A stretch of DNA of 64,000 bases from Eupeodes corollae (lineage: Eukaryota; Arthropoda; Insecta; Diptera; Syrphidae): contig NC_079147.1 of assembly GCF_945859685.1 (NCBI RefSeq), positions 70,710,946-70,774,945 on the forward strand, given 5' to 3'. How positions within the stretch are numbered: the first letter of the stretch is position 1; each line of letters starts with the position of its first letter. Below are positions 25,298 to 35,993 of this stretch, piece after piece. The notes beneath the pieces are model-generated. The model saw only the letters and a list, made by a program, of their open reading frames with translations, searched no databases and had not been told where the DNA came from. A program made the translations under genes and the position numbers.

Positions 25298-25304
25298 GTT
25301 TAGG

Positions 25305-25625
25305 GGGCTGTACAAAAAAAGAAAATACCGAAATCATCCAAAAATTCCAAAACAAAGTCCTTCGTGGAATAGTTAATGCATATTGGTACATAAGAAATAC
25401 CTATCTACATCGTGACTTACAAATAGAAATGGTTACAGAAGTTGTTAAAAAATACATGGGAAAGTATTAAAAGTTTAAACTTCCTCCAAAATGATTGTAC
25501 AAAATTAAGAAAGAAAATCGGAAGTCGATCCTTCAAGATTGGTCCTGATAAAGAGTTGGTTTCAATTTTTTAGAGTTCCTCACACTACTTGGTGTCGAAT
25601 ACTGCCAAGTGTCTTTTAAAGATTT
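25305..25625 (+). pseudogene. Tail of the Jockey-like ORF2
   Basis: The frame reads GCTKKENTEIIQKFQNK then VLRGIVNAYWYIRNTYLH and ends with stops before the A-run at 25635. It continues the ORF2 interrupted at 22925, as the typical Jockey C-terminal motif shows. Confidence 0.7.
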
Positions 25626-25643
25626 CCTTCTGTGAAAAAAAAA

Positions 25644-25728
25644 ACTTCCGTAGATGGTGACGTTTTGACCGAGGCGTCGATGTACTTTGTTTTGCCCTCA
25701 CTAACTGTTAAACACATTTTTGTCGCTA
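25644..25728 (-). mobile_element. RTE-like fragment, right part of the interrupted copy
   Basis: TGGTGACGTTTTGACC and GTACTTTGTTTTGCCCTCA match the copies at 60370-60450 and 50200-50290. It begins with the 11-bp repeat shared with 17233-17243. Confidence 0.75.
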
Positions 25729-25730
25729 GG

Positions 25731-26571
25731 CTTTTCACACCAAGTCCAAAACCCGGTTTTCACGAAATTATCGGTTTTGGCCGAAAACCTACATCGAAAA
25801 CTCAAGCTTTCTCATACATTTTTGGTAAACCACAAGTTTTATGTAAAACCTCTCGAAAACTAGTAGCAATTCAAAGTTGAACTAAACAAACAAACCTTTC
25901 GAAATATTCAGCGCTCAAATTAATGTTAACAAAACAGCTGCTTTTTGTTTTCTGTTAATAGAATATGGAAGAGAAAAAAAGGAAACTTTGGGGGAGCTGC
26001 GTAGCAACAGAAAAAATTGTGGGAAAATTTGCCCGTGGAGAATAAAAGCTCCGATGACTATTTGCGGCACTGGCGGTTCTTTTATGATCCTCCCAAGTTT
26101 CAAACGCTCTTTGTTAAGCAAGGAACCGGAATTCACTATAGCTACTGGTGTGACGACCCCAAAGACGAGGAAGACTTGCTCATAGTTCAGTGGGCTATCG
26201 CCCCTTGATAGGCAGCGATACCAACATCCAGAAAATCCGCAGTATTTTGGACAATCCAGGCGAGTCCTCAAAGGAAGAATTCAAAGAGATAGTCATGGAG
26301 AAATTGCAGCCCATCATAACAGCTTTAGTGATCAATCTGGATTAGTGTGATTTCGGTACGAATCTGGAACTAGGAATGGACCTTTTCTGCTCCGGCCATA
26401 AGGCATAAGATCTATTTGAATTAACATTTTACTCACAAATTTGTTAATCAATTCAAAATTTGACAGCCGGTGTTAAGCAAGTTTGAATGTCAAATGAAAA
26501 CATGTAAATGTTCGGTGTGAACGATTTTCGGGTTTGCCGAAAACCCGGCTTTGGGTTTGGTGTGAAAAAGA
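25731..26571. mobile_element. TIR element carrying a host gene fragment
   Basis: The left end reads CTTTTCACACCAAGTCCAAA followed by ACCCGGTTTTC. The reverse complement of the right end reads CTTTTTCACACCAAACCCAA followed by AGCCGGGTTTTCGG. These imperfect inverted repeats of about 32 bp enclose 840 bp. The interior shows no transposase but contains a degraded HPF1-like coding segment. The target duplication is not clear. The superfamily cannot be assigned. Confidence 0.6.
26000..26405 (+). pseudogene. HPF1-like (histone PARylation factor) gene fragment
   Basis: HPF1 binds PARP1 and directs ADP-ribosylation to serine. Two frames here look like parts of it. The first (26017-26208) has DDYLRHWRFFYDPPKFQT, then GIHYSYWCDDPKDEEDLL. 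The second, about 26215-26400, has QKIRSILDNPGES, then CDFGTNLELGMDLFCSG after a stop in place of Glu. The blocks are in family order, but the stretch between them is missing or scrambled, with a stop at 26206. No intron is evident. It lies entirely between the inverted repeats at 25731 and 26571, so it was probably captured by the transposon. Recognition is from memory of conserved motifs. Confidence 0.6.
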
Positions 26572-28913
26572 ATATTAGACCGAAATAATACTATAAAATG
26601 TAAAAATAAGTTTAAAAGATTCCAATGACGCAATCACTAATATTCACTACGTATTCAAGTCATTCTTTTAACGGAAAATTTTGAAAAAATGCAAGAAGTT
26701 ATTTTGTAAAATATCATAAACTTCAAACGTGGATCTTTATTTCACTAAGCTCTACCTTTAGTTGATCGTGCAGAAACTACCAAAAACATATAGTTTTTTA
26801 GAAAACACTCCTCAGGTAAGCTACAAAGCCATTTCGAATTGTATTTTGTATTAAAATATAACTTAATCCTCCTCCAACTTCACAAGGACATCACAGGGTA
26901 ATATAATAATTAGCTGTCATTTTGACATAAATGTAATTGACTTGATAGCTGGGAACATTTTTCTTGACTAACTTTCCAATCAAGGTGCCTTAATTGGAAG
27001 GCAATTTTTTGTCATCTGGCAAGTCAGATGCTAAAAACTTACCTTATTTTCAAGTCCCTTATGGCATCTTAACCTTGAAACGTTGACGTTTCACAATCAG
27101 CTGATTGGTGAAGACAGCCATTGCACAAATTTATACCACATTATTTTTGATATAATCATCTAAAATGTACAGGGTGAACCCTCTAGATGATTATTTTTAA
27201 ATCATTGGTTATTTCGACACTGAGAACTGTTACTCTCTATGAAATGCTTAATGAACTTAATGTACATCTGCATTTTTGTGCCACTATCATTAAACAAGTA
27301 ATGTGATTTCAATATTTTCCGTTAGTTTTTTTTTCTATTTTTCTGTAGTTTGAAAATGCAGACTAATTTAAATTGACGGTCATGGTCTTTTCGGACACAA
27401 TTAAGAGAATATGGCTGCTTTAACTTAGAGCCGAGAGATTGAATTGTTTAGCATTAAAGCAAGTCGCCATCGATCTTACTTGGGGTCTCCATTGAACATT
27501 TCCGATCAGATAATCCAATAGAGCCCAACAATCCACCATCCAGTCCATAATTCGATCATCGTAGTTTGGATTTTTCGAGCCGATCAAAATCCTTTCATAA
27601 AATTTGACGTTTGAGTTGTATGTAGTGGGGAGTGATCATTTTCCAGTCTTTTTGAAATTAAAATTTCATTTCGTTTAAATTGTCGTCGAGTGCCTAAATT
27701 CATTAATATAAAGTTATCTTTACTAGGCACAGAATAGCTTCAAATCTGTTGACCGACATCCTACGAAAATTCTTATAGTCTGCACCCTTCTCCCATTGTA
27801 AGTCCTTGAGTAGTTTAGCTGTTATAGTTTGTCCAGCTTCTTAAACAGCATTCATTTTTTGAAATGGAAGAAATGACTTTGAAAAATATTTTGGTTCATC
27901 CATCATTTGAAATCATGATTCAGTCGTCTTGGCGATGTCAATTTACCTTCACTCCTGGGAACATGTTTGCAGCACGAATTTCCCTTTGATTTTTTACAGT
28001 TAGGTAAGGGTCTCAATAGAACATGTTTTAAATATTAAGGCGGGGAAACGCCTATAAGTCTTTTTTGGACTTAAACCTACTTTTAATGTATTTCGGGTTT
28101 AAGCTTAAAACAAGTTTTTTGAATTTTAGGTATGTAAACTGCTTGGGATCACAATGGGATGTAAGGTGGGTGTGAGTTTGGGTATATGCAAAGTACTTTT
28201 TGCATTTGAGCACTGAAATCAAAGAAATCTCCAACAAACAGAAATTAGGTATGACAACACTTTAAAATTGCCAAATAAAAAAACGCGTGTTGAAATTCAT
28301 GATTCACGATGGTTCCACTTTTAAGGGACAAAGCTCGAGAAAAAAAAGAGGGCTATGCGGACAAATTGTGTAACATTTACATTTAATACTCGCAGCGCAT
28401 AGCCTGCTTCTGCTTCATTTTGAACGAACTGTCAAAATTTTTCAATAACATACAAAAAAACATGGCATTGTTTGTCTATTACACTAGATGTGAATACTCT
28501 CTATGTCAGAAAAAGCTTATATCTCAACTAAATACAAACAGAAATCGCTTAATATTTCATAACTTTTTTGCCACTGTGCCTGGAAGGGCTAGTGTAGCTA
28601 ATTTAAAAATTCTCACCACTAGCAGTGCATGTATAATATGTCAATGCTTTCATCAAATCGAGGAGTTCTTTCAAATTAACTGGGAACATCAACAAAACGA
28701 AAAAAGTACGCAAACAGATCTAAAACTCACCAACACTCTACCACAAAAAAACAAACGTCACTTTATCTCTTCTCCAATTGTCCAATTTGTCAAAAAGTTT
28801 TGGCCTCTACCTCCGCACGTGTTGTTTTCTGTTTAATTCCCGCAACGGTTTTGTATTCCTTAATAAATTAATAAAATTATTGTAATTTTCTACCACTAAA
28901 TAAACGCAATAAA
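26572..28913. other. Intergenic DNA with MITE and transposase scraps
   Basis: No host gene is recognised. About 27020-27075 resembles the right end of the MITE at 47572-47770 (TTTCAAGTCCCTTATGGCAT). 27083-27103 shares 21 bp with the MITE at 48532-48959 (TTGACGTTTCACAATCAGCT plus one base). The open frame at 28420-28836 just upstream of NIFK has no family signal and was not called. Confidence 0.45.
27703..27850 (-). pseudogene. Possible PIF/Harbinger transposase N-terminal scrap
   Basis: On the minus strand the frame reads LLKDLQWEKGADYKNFRRMS then VNRFEAILCLV before a stop. The DYKNFRRMS..RFEAIL pattern is like the start of Harbinger nuclease transposases. It is short, so the call is tentative. 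Confidence 0.3.
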
Positions 28914-30368
28914 ATGCCACCAGTAAAGAAAGTTAAAAAACAACCTCAAACAGCAGATCCTCCAGCAGAGAATGCCTCAGTTGAGCCTGAGGAACAACTT
29001 GCTATTTCAGGACAGGTAAGAACCTTAATTAATTTATCTCCTCACAGTTTTCTTATATTTTCCTCACTCTTTGTTGTAGTTGGACAAAAAAATAAAAAAT
29101 GCAAGAGCCCGCCGCAATAGACAGCGCGGTGTTGTCGTTATTAGGCATTTGCCTCATGGTTTCTTCGAGGAACAATTGAAGAACTACTTTGAACAGTTCG
29201 GCAAAGTAACTAGGTTACGTTTGGCCCGTTCCACTCGTACCGGTGGCAGTAAGGGTTTTGCTTTTGTTGAGTTCGAGTATCCAGAGGTTGCTGAAGTTGC
29301 CGCACAAACTATGGACAACTATTTGATGTTCCAGAAAGTGGTTAAGGCACAGTTCATACCGCCAGAGGCTCAGAAGTACAACTACTTTAAATCCTCAGTG
29401 AGGAAAGTTTTAAATAAGGTAAGTGTTTTTTTTTATTGAGTTTTGTATTGTATTGTATTGTATTTATTCTTAAAAGAGTTTAAGGACTTTGCTTGTTTTG
29501 TTGAGGAATTCTTGGAGGGTTTCCCTGAAACCGATTTTATTTGACAGTGATTTTGCAATTTTGTATGATATTCAAGAAACCTTCCTTAAACATTTCTGTT
29601 TATTTTATTCAGGTTGGTAAACCTATTTACGTCTCTGGAAAGACAGCATCAATTCAGAAGAAAGCAATAGAATACAATAACTGGTCCGATGAAGCTTACC
29701 AAAAACGTATCGGTTCAAATCTTCGCAAGTTGGAGAAACTCAAGGAAAAATACGCCCATTTGGGTATTGACTTTGATAATTTTACAGTAAAACCCAACAT
29801 CCAGTCAGTCGATGAGAAAGAAGAAAAGGCTAAGAATAAAAAAGCTGAAGCAAAGGCTTCCAGTCAAAACAAACAAAAGCCCGAAGCGGGTAGTATTCTT
29901 CTATTGAAAAAGGGCAAACAACCGGAAGAAGGTACAAAAAAATCGAAAAATCCCAAGGCCAAGAAAATTATTGAACTTAAAGATCTCCTCGAGAATACCC
30001 TAAACGAAGAAGCATCTTCAGAAGATGAAGAATTCGTACCAACTGAAGACGTTACAACATCAGATGAGGAAGATTATGGTCTTATGGATGACGACGACGA
30101 AGAAGAAGAGAAAATTCCAGTTCCCAAAAAAGCAGTTAAGCCTGTTAAAGTTGATCGCGCTGCTGAACTTCTCAAGCGAAAACCCAATGCTGGTGGCATT
30201 CAAAAGAAGAACAAAATTTTAAAAGACAAAAATTCCAAGAAGCCGAGTAGTGTTGCGAAGAAATCGCTGAAAGTTGAAGCGATGAAAGATATCAAAGAAT
30301 TGGGTAAAACAAAACAAATGAAGAAAACAGATTTTAACAAGAAATCAATTAAGAAGAAGCGAGTGTAG
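28914..30368 (+). CDS. NIFK: NIFK-like nucleolar RNA-binding protein
   Basis: NIFK binds the Ki-67 FHA domain and acts in pre-rRNA processing in the nucleolus (fly counterpart CG6937 as I recall it). Exons 28914-29015, 29080-29418 and 29613-30368 give 398 residues with GT-AG borders. A short disordered N-terminus precedes one RRM (about residues 45-125) with RNP2-like VVVIRHL and RNP1 KGFAFVEF. Typical family blocks are HGFFEEQLKNYFEQFGKVTR and MDNYLMFQKVVKAQFIPPE. The C-terminal half is low complexity: Lys-rich, then an acidic stretch (MDDDDEEEEK, about residue 290), then Lys-rich with nuclear localisation character. No breaks are seen. An AATAAA signal lies at about 30518. Confidence 0.92.
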
Positions 30369-30724
30369 AGTTTTAAGTTTTCAGTTCTTTTTTTAGGTTT
30401 GTAAATACAAAAGATATAAAATTCTTTTTGTTTTTCTATTTTTATTTATCTATTTACTTCATAATTGAGAAGCAAAATACTAAAACAATTTGTAAACGTG
30501 GAAAATCTTTTTAGAAATAAAATAAAACGAAAAGAAATATTAGGTTTATTTAATTTAATTATTGTACAAGTAGGATAATATGAATAAACTAAGGAGCCAG
30601 TTCTTTGAACGTTGCAGAGGAGATACTTAAAAACTAAGTACCTGTTGACGTTTCAAAAAAAAAAAATAGCATCAATTTTTTGAAAAGAAATCATATTTAA
30701 TATTCAAAATTACCCAAAACGCGG
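30369..30724. other. NIFK 3' flank
   Basis: AT-rich 3' UTR and flank with candidate AATAAA at about 30518. Nothing else was seen before the RTE-like element. Confidence 0.5.
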
Positions 30725-32303
30725 TTTACTTACTTACTTAAGGTAGCGCTACAGTCCGGGGCTGACCTGGGTCTCAACCAACATGCGTCTCCAGCCAGCT
30801 CGATCCCTAGCTAGCTGTCTCCAATTTCGCACGCCAAGTTGGTTGAGGTCCTCTCCCACCTGGGTGCGCCACCTGAGTCGCGGTCTTCCTCTACTGCACC
30901 GTCCCTCGGGATTGGATTCGAAGACCTTCTAGGATGTAGTTTTGAGGTCCATTCGCTCTACTTGACCTGGCTATCAAAGCCGTTGGACTTTAATTCTGTT
31001 AATTAGGACAGTGTCGCTGTACAGCCCGTACAGTTCGTCGTTATATCTTCTCCTCCATTCTCCATCTTTGCGTACGGGAACAAAAATCAACCGAAGAATT
31101 TTTGTCTCGAAGCATCCTAAGACACTCTCATCTTTTTTGACAGTGTCCACGCCTTAGCGCTATAAATGAGAACCGGGATGATGAGTGTCTTACAGATGGT
31201 GATTTTAGATGCTCGAGAGAGGACTTTACTCCTCAATTGCCTTCTAAGTCCAAAGAAGCATCGATTTGCAAGAGTTATTCTTATTTGATTTCAGCGCTGG
31301 TGTCGTTGTCTGTATTAATAGCGGTGCTTAGGTAGACAAAGTCCTTAACTACCTCAAAGTTCTGACTGTCCATGGTGACGTTTTGTCCAAGACGTCGTCG
31401 TTCAGTGTCCTTTTTTGATGACAGCATATACGTGGTCTTGCCCTCATTGACCACTAAACCCATCTTCTTCGCTTCCTTTGCAATGCTCAAAAACGCTCCA
31501 CTGACATCACGCTTTGATCTTCCAATTATGTCAATATCATCTGCGTATCCGAATAGTTGGATGGACCTTTGGAAGATTAGTGCCTCTAGTGTTAACGGTT
31601 GAGTTTTGCCCAATTCTTTCCAGAACGATGTTGAAGAAATCACATAGTAGTGCATCGCCTTGTCTAAAACCTTTTTTGACATCAAATGCATCGGTAAGAT
31701 CTTTCCCGACCTTTATAGAGCAGCGTGCATTCTCCATCGTCATTCTGCACAAACGGATAAGTTTGACAGGGATGCCAAAACTAGGCATTGTTCGGTAGAG
31801 CTCTTCCCTATAAATGCTGTCATACGCGGCTTTAAAATCGATAAAGAGATGGTGGGTATCAATTTGAAGCTCCTGGGTTTTTTCCAAGATCTGCCGTAGT
31901 GTGAATATTTGGTCGATAGTGGACTTTCCTGGTCTGAAGCCACACTGATAATTACCAATCATGGCTTCAGACGTTCACATAATACGGCAGAGAGGATCTT
32001 CTACGCAATGTTAAGGAGACTGATGCCTCTGTAGTTGACGCAGTTTAGAGGGTCTTCTTTCTTATGTATCGGGCACACTATGCTGAGATTCCACTCATCG
32101 GGCATGCTTTCTTCCGACCATATTTTGCAGATGAGTTGGTGCATGCAGCCCGCTGCTTTGAATAGTTCGGCAGCGATGCCGTCAGCTCCAGCAGCTTTGT
32201 TTGACTTAAGTTTAGATATAGCTATCTTCACTTCGTCAAGGTCGGGTAGGCGGAATTGTTGATCTGCGTCGCCGAGGTTGAGTGGTTCTATCTCTATTAT
32301 AAG
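30725..32303 (-). mobile_element. RTE-like non-LTR retrotransposon, 5' truncated
   Basis: On the minus strand RT runs from about 32231 to 31281: KSNKAAGADGIAAELFKAAG, NYRGISLLNIA, GNYQCGFRPGKSTIDQIFTL, FIDFKAAYDSIYREELYR and YADDIDIIGRSKRDV. The tail region ends at short TTAC-type repeats (30727-30741), the plus-strand view of a TAAG-repeat 3' end as is common in RTE elements. Several stops break the frame. The 5' end is cut near 32303. Confidence 0.8.
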
Positions 32304-33190
32304 GCAGTCCCATTTACCTCTTCTTGTATATTTTCTTCAAACTTCATAACCTTTGTTTTGTCCAGCCTACGATCCGCCTTTACAGGCAACTTTTCCTCTT
32401 TCCAATATATTTCCAGCTAAACAGGGTATCGTATTCGCTAATATGGGTATCTGGCCGATCTTTATTCGGTTTTCCATTTGTTAGGTTTTTTCTCTAAATC
32501 TTCTAAATTTTGACTCGATGGTGCTTAAAGTTGCATAATCCATCTCGGAGATGTTGTATGCTTTCAATAAGTCATTATAGAGTGCTTCTTCCAAAATATT
32601 ACGCTCATCTGCAGAAGTCATTATTGATTCTTGGTTACGACCTTTATTATTGTTTTTTCGTTACTTTATTTTTAACAAATTTAACTTTCGATACATGTTG
32701 AAAATTTATAAAAGAAGAAGTTCAAATAAAAACAAGTTGGAAGAGCTATCTCAAGAAAAATTATCTACGTTGTAACAACAACACACATCCATTATATTTT
32801 TTCACTTAATTCTTTATTATTAATAATTTTTATCATTTACTTAACTATTTTAATAAAACGTCAGTACTATTTTGTAATTCACTACCTACTACTTTTACCT
32901 ATGTAAACAACCACACGGCAACACTAAAAAGTATACTTCGAAAATGCAGCTTATTGGAAGAGAAGCATCTGTGTATGCCCCGCACTACTGCGACGTTTCA
33001 CAAGCGTCCTTTATTGTCTGGCAGTAAACGGATTTTCATTCCCTTCTCTCTTTATTATCATTTTCACATATTTTGCTGAAGGGCACTACGGGGTCTGGAG
33101 TGTGCGAAGTTCCACGAGCGTCCACACGAAATACTCTTCCGTAGATGTCAGATGCAAAACAAAACTATATTAACTGACGCTTAGTTCAAA
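32304..33190. other. TE-derived or intergenic DNA between two retroelements
   Basis: On the minus strand a 46-codon frame (32621-32481) starts MTSADERNILEEALYNDLLK. It looks like the start of a retroelement polyprotein, but I cannot place it. No other signal was seen. Confidence 0.35.
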
Positions 33191-34845
33191 AGATTTATCT
33201 CTGCAATGCAGGAGCAAACGAAACAAGGCAGCTTCAATAATTGCACGGCAAGATTCAAAGGTGAACGCGATCCTCAAGTAGTAGACGTATTCATTTCTAC
33301 TATAAGCGTTTACAAAGACGTTGAAAGAATCAGCGATGAAGACGCCATAAAGGGGGAATTGCGCATTGTTATCTATGCTCCCCGCTCCAGCTCCTAAGGA
33401 ACCAATGATACTTGACATGATTTACGGGCTACTCAATATAAGAATACGTGAAGGAGTTCCAAGGGACACTTTTAAAACCTTCCAAGAGCTTCTCACGAAA
33501 GCCCGAGCTGTCGAACTGTCTATTCAAGAAAAACAAGAACATACTGCAATCAAGAAGAAACGTTGTAACTTTTGTAAGCATATTGGACACATCACGGCAG
33601 ACTGCCGTAGAAAGCAAAAAGCGGAGACCAAAAATAGTAACAACGTGACGAATGAACCAGTCATCCACTGCTATAAATGCAAGGCTCCAGGGTATGTAAG
33701 ATCAAACTGAGCTAATTGCAAGGATTTGCCCAAAGGTCCCTCGACCGTCTCCTTTTATTGTTTAAAGACAACCCTTGGTAATGATTTACCCACCATTACT
33801 ATACAATCACACGGCTGCCTATATAGATACCGCAGCCAGGACAAGCGTTGCCGGTAGACAATTTTTCCTACATCTTTCTAAAGAATGGTACCAAATTCAA
33901 GAAAATCGATGTAGATGTCACGCTAGCTGATGGACAGGCCCGTCCACAAGAAGTTTGCATGGCAAAAACTAGCATAATTTTCGGCAATCGTTTGCGGCTG
34001 ATTACGTTTATCGCCCTACCAACTGCCAAAGATAACCGCACCTTTATAGGAATAGACTTCCTTGAAGAAAATGGCGTTGTTCTTGACTTGGGTCAACGGG
34101 TTTGGTACTTTTCTGACCAGACTCACAAAAAGTTTGACTTCTACGACACGAGTCATACTAGAATTTTAGAACCTTAACTCGTCACCAACGTCCAAATATT
34201 GTGCCCTCCACATAATATACAAACGAGACCTCAGTTGGAAGCAAGAACGGCGGAAATCATGCCACTTGTCACGAGGTACTCGCCAATACAAAAAGTTAGT
34301 GCCTTCCTATCATGGTTCAATGAGCGTAAGCCTATTTCGCCACTCGCAGCAACGCCTGCAGCAAATAATGAAATCAGCAGCCCAAGACTACGTCAACTAT
34401 AACCAATAATGAATATTCACCTGGTTATATCCAGCAAATCTTCAACAACTCGTTAAGAAGCACGGATGTAACTCCAGAGCGAAGTCGAGAAAATCTGTTT
34501 CCGCCACTTAAGCAGAATGATGAAGGGGGTGATCCAGACTCATGGTTCACCGAAATCAATTTAATTGATGTAAGCCTCCGATCTAATGAAGCAAAGGAGT
34601 TAACTCCAGCTGAGAAGCGGGAACTGTGCCAATTGCTTATTAGTAATAACGGAGCATTCAGCGAGATCAAGGGCGCAACTCCATTCGCAACTCACAAAAT
34701 TGATACTGGGAATCACGATCCTATAGCAGTTTCTCCGTATCGACTGTCACCCACACGCATGGACCAATTAAAGCAAGAGCTTGCTAATCTATTGGATAAG
34801 CAATTTATTGAAGAATGCGAATCACCATGGGCTGCTTATATTTAT
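33190..34845 (+). mobile_element. Ty3/gypsy-type LTR retrotransposon remnant
   Basis: The order is Gag, protease, start of RT. The Gag part (33206-33715) ends in two CCHC knuckles (CNFCKHIGHITADC and CYKCKAPGYVRSN). A retropepsin-like segment follows, with YIDTAART near 33825 and GIDFLEENGVVLDLG at about 34050. The N-terminal part of an RT (34550-34845) contains KIDTGNHDPIAVSPYRLSP and ends EECESPWAA. Frameshifts and stops separate these parts. The element stops abruptly at about 34845; no LTRs, integrase or envelope gene are visible. Confidence 0.75.
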
Positions 34846-35885
34846 TATTTTTTTTTTATTTCGTTCGCTCATACGAGACCGGCGACTTCTAAAATCATCC
34901 TTTTTTAAATACTGTCTCAACAATTTACCGTGTCTTTTAATAATGATGACAGTACCCCAGCTCTTTATATTAGTTCCTAGATTCACACTCTTGTCTCTCG
35001 GAATGGGAACATGAACGGTAACGTATTAAACATCATTAACATCACATCTTTACAAATTTTTTCCAATGGGGAAATATTAACCTTGTAGAGCTTAAAGCTT
35101 CAAAAATTCACTTCAGTCACCATGAGGACGTGCATCGAGGAAAATAATCAACTTTCAGCAGTCGGTATGTACATACATCTGACCTGGCTGTTATACAAAA
35201 AGTTTTCAACTGTCTAAAATTCGTTATAAATCTCATATTTGGACAGGTACCCTTATGACAAGCGTAAGTCTTCAAAATAAAGCTGTGAAAATGATTGGCC
35301 ATAGAACTAAAGCCAAAACTTCTACATCGTTTGAACACCGCTGATAATTGTATATTTTCATTCTGTCGAAATAGGCAGTTGCATTTCATCCCCAAAAAAT
35401 GGCTTCAAGTTTACCATTCAGCCAAATTTCATACGTACTATCAAGTGTAGAGATTGTTTTTTAGCCGCACATCAATTCTGATTTTCCATCGCATTTTTGA
35501 CATTCAAATCTTTTGAGTTCAACGTGCATCAGTATTTCGTTCTAGCATCAGCATTTGGTTCTAAATCCTTTTCTAATTTTCAAACGATAGCAATGTTAAA
35601 GGTAGTTATAACATTAAAAAAGGTGCCTCATCTTTCATTACAAAAATCCGTCCAGATTTTAGAACGGGCTTGAAAAACATATATATTTCTAGATAAGTAA
35701 AATAATGGCAATTACATATACATAAATTTCGGTCTTTATTGTATTTCGTTTCAAAAATCCTTAATTAATTTGAATTTTTTAAAAACATTTATTAGATATT
35801 TGGTCTGAATAAACAAAAATAAATAAATGGATCTTAATTTAAATATTAAAACATTGGGTATAAATAGTTTCCTTGTTGTTTGATG
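34846..35885. other. Downstream flank of btn
   Basis: This is the 3' side of the minus-strand homeobox gene. Open minus-strand pieces at 35395-35117 and about 34990-34850 show no family I recognise. The stretch may include the btn 3' UTR; candidate signals were not resolved. Confidence 0.35.
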
Positions 35886-35993
35886 TTAATGTGATGACTT
35901 CCGGCTGCTTTTGGTAGTTCGATGAATTCCAGTGCGTTCTTCTAGGACGACACGTTTCCATTTCATTCTACGATTTTGAAACCAAACTTTTAC
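35886..35993 (-). CDS. btn: btn exon 3: homeodomain helix 3 and C-terminus
   Basis: An acceptor at CTAG (35997-35994) is followed by VKVWFQNRRMKWKRVVLEER, a short Ser/Thr/Arg tail and a stop at 35888-35886. WFQNRR is the recognition helix core. Confidence 0.9.
   Translation of the reverse strand, partial: VKVWFQNRRMKWKRVVLEERTGIHRTTKSSRKSSH

Larger units (their letters stand above)
17244..25643 (+). mobile_element. Jockey-like non-LTR retrotransposon with nested LOA-like insertions
   Basis: This composite is flanked by the 11-bp direct repeat ACTTCCGTAGA (17233-17243 and 25644-25654) and ends in a run of about nine A at 25635-25643, as expected for a plus-strand non-LTR insertion. Its own coding remains are ORF1 (19690-20420), ORF2 endonuclease and RT (20660-22930), and the ORF2 tail (25305-25460). 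One LOA-like piece (about 17580-19690) lies in the 5' part and a second (22932-25297) interrupts ORF2. Stops and frameshifts are frequent, so nothing here is active. Confidence 0.7.

Noticed and set aside
28420..28836. 138-codon open frame upstream of NIFK
   Set aside because: No domain or family pattern; low-complexity AT-rich DNA; lies where the NIFK promoter is expected.
33190..34845. Endogenous retrovirus with envelope
   Set aside because: Only Gag, protease and the start of RT are visible; no LTRs or envelope segment seen.
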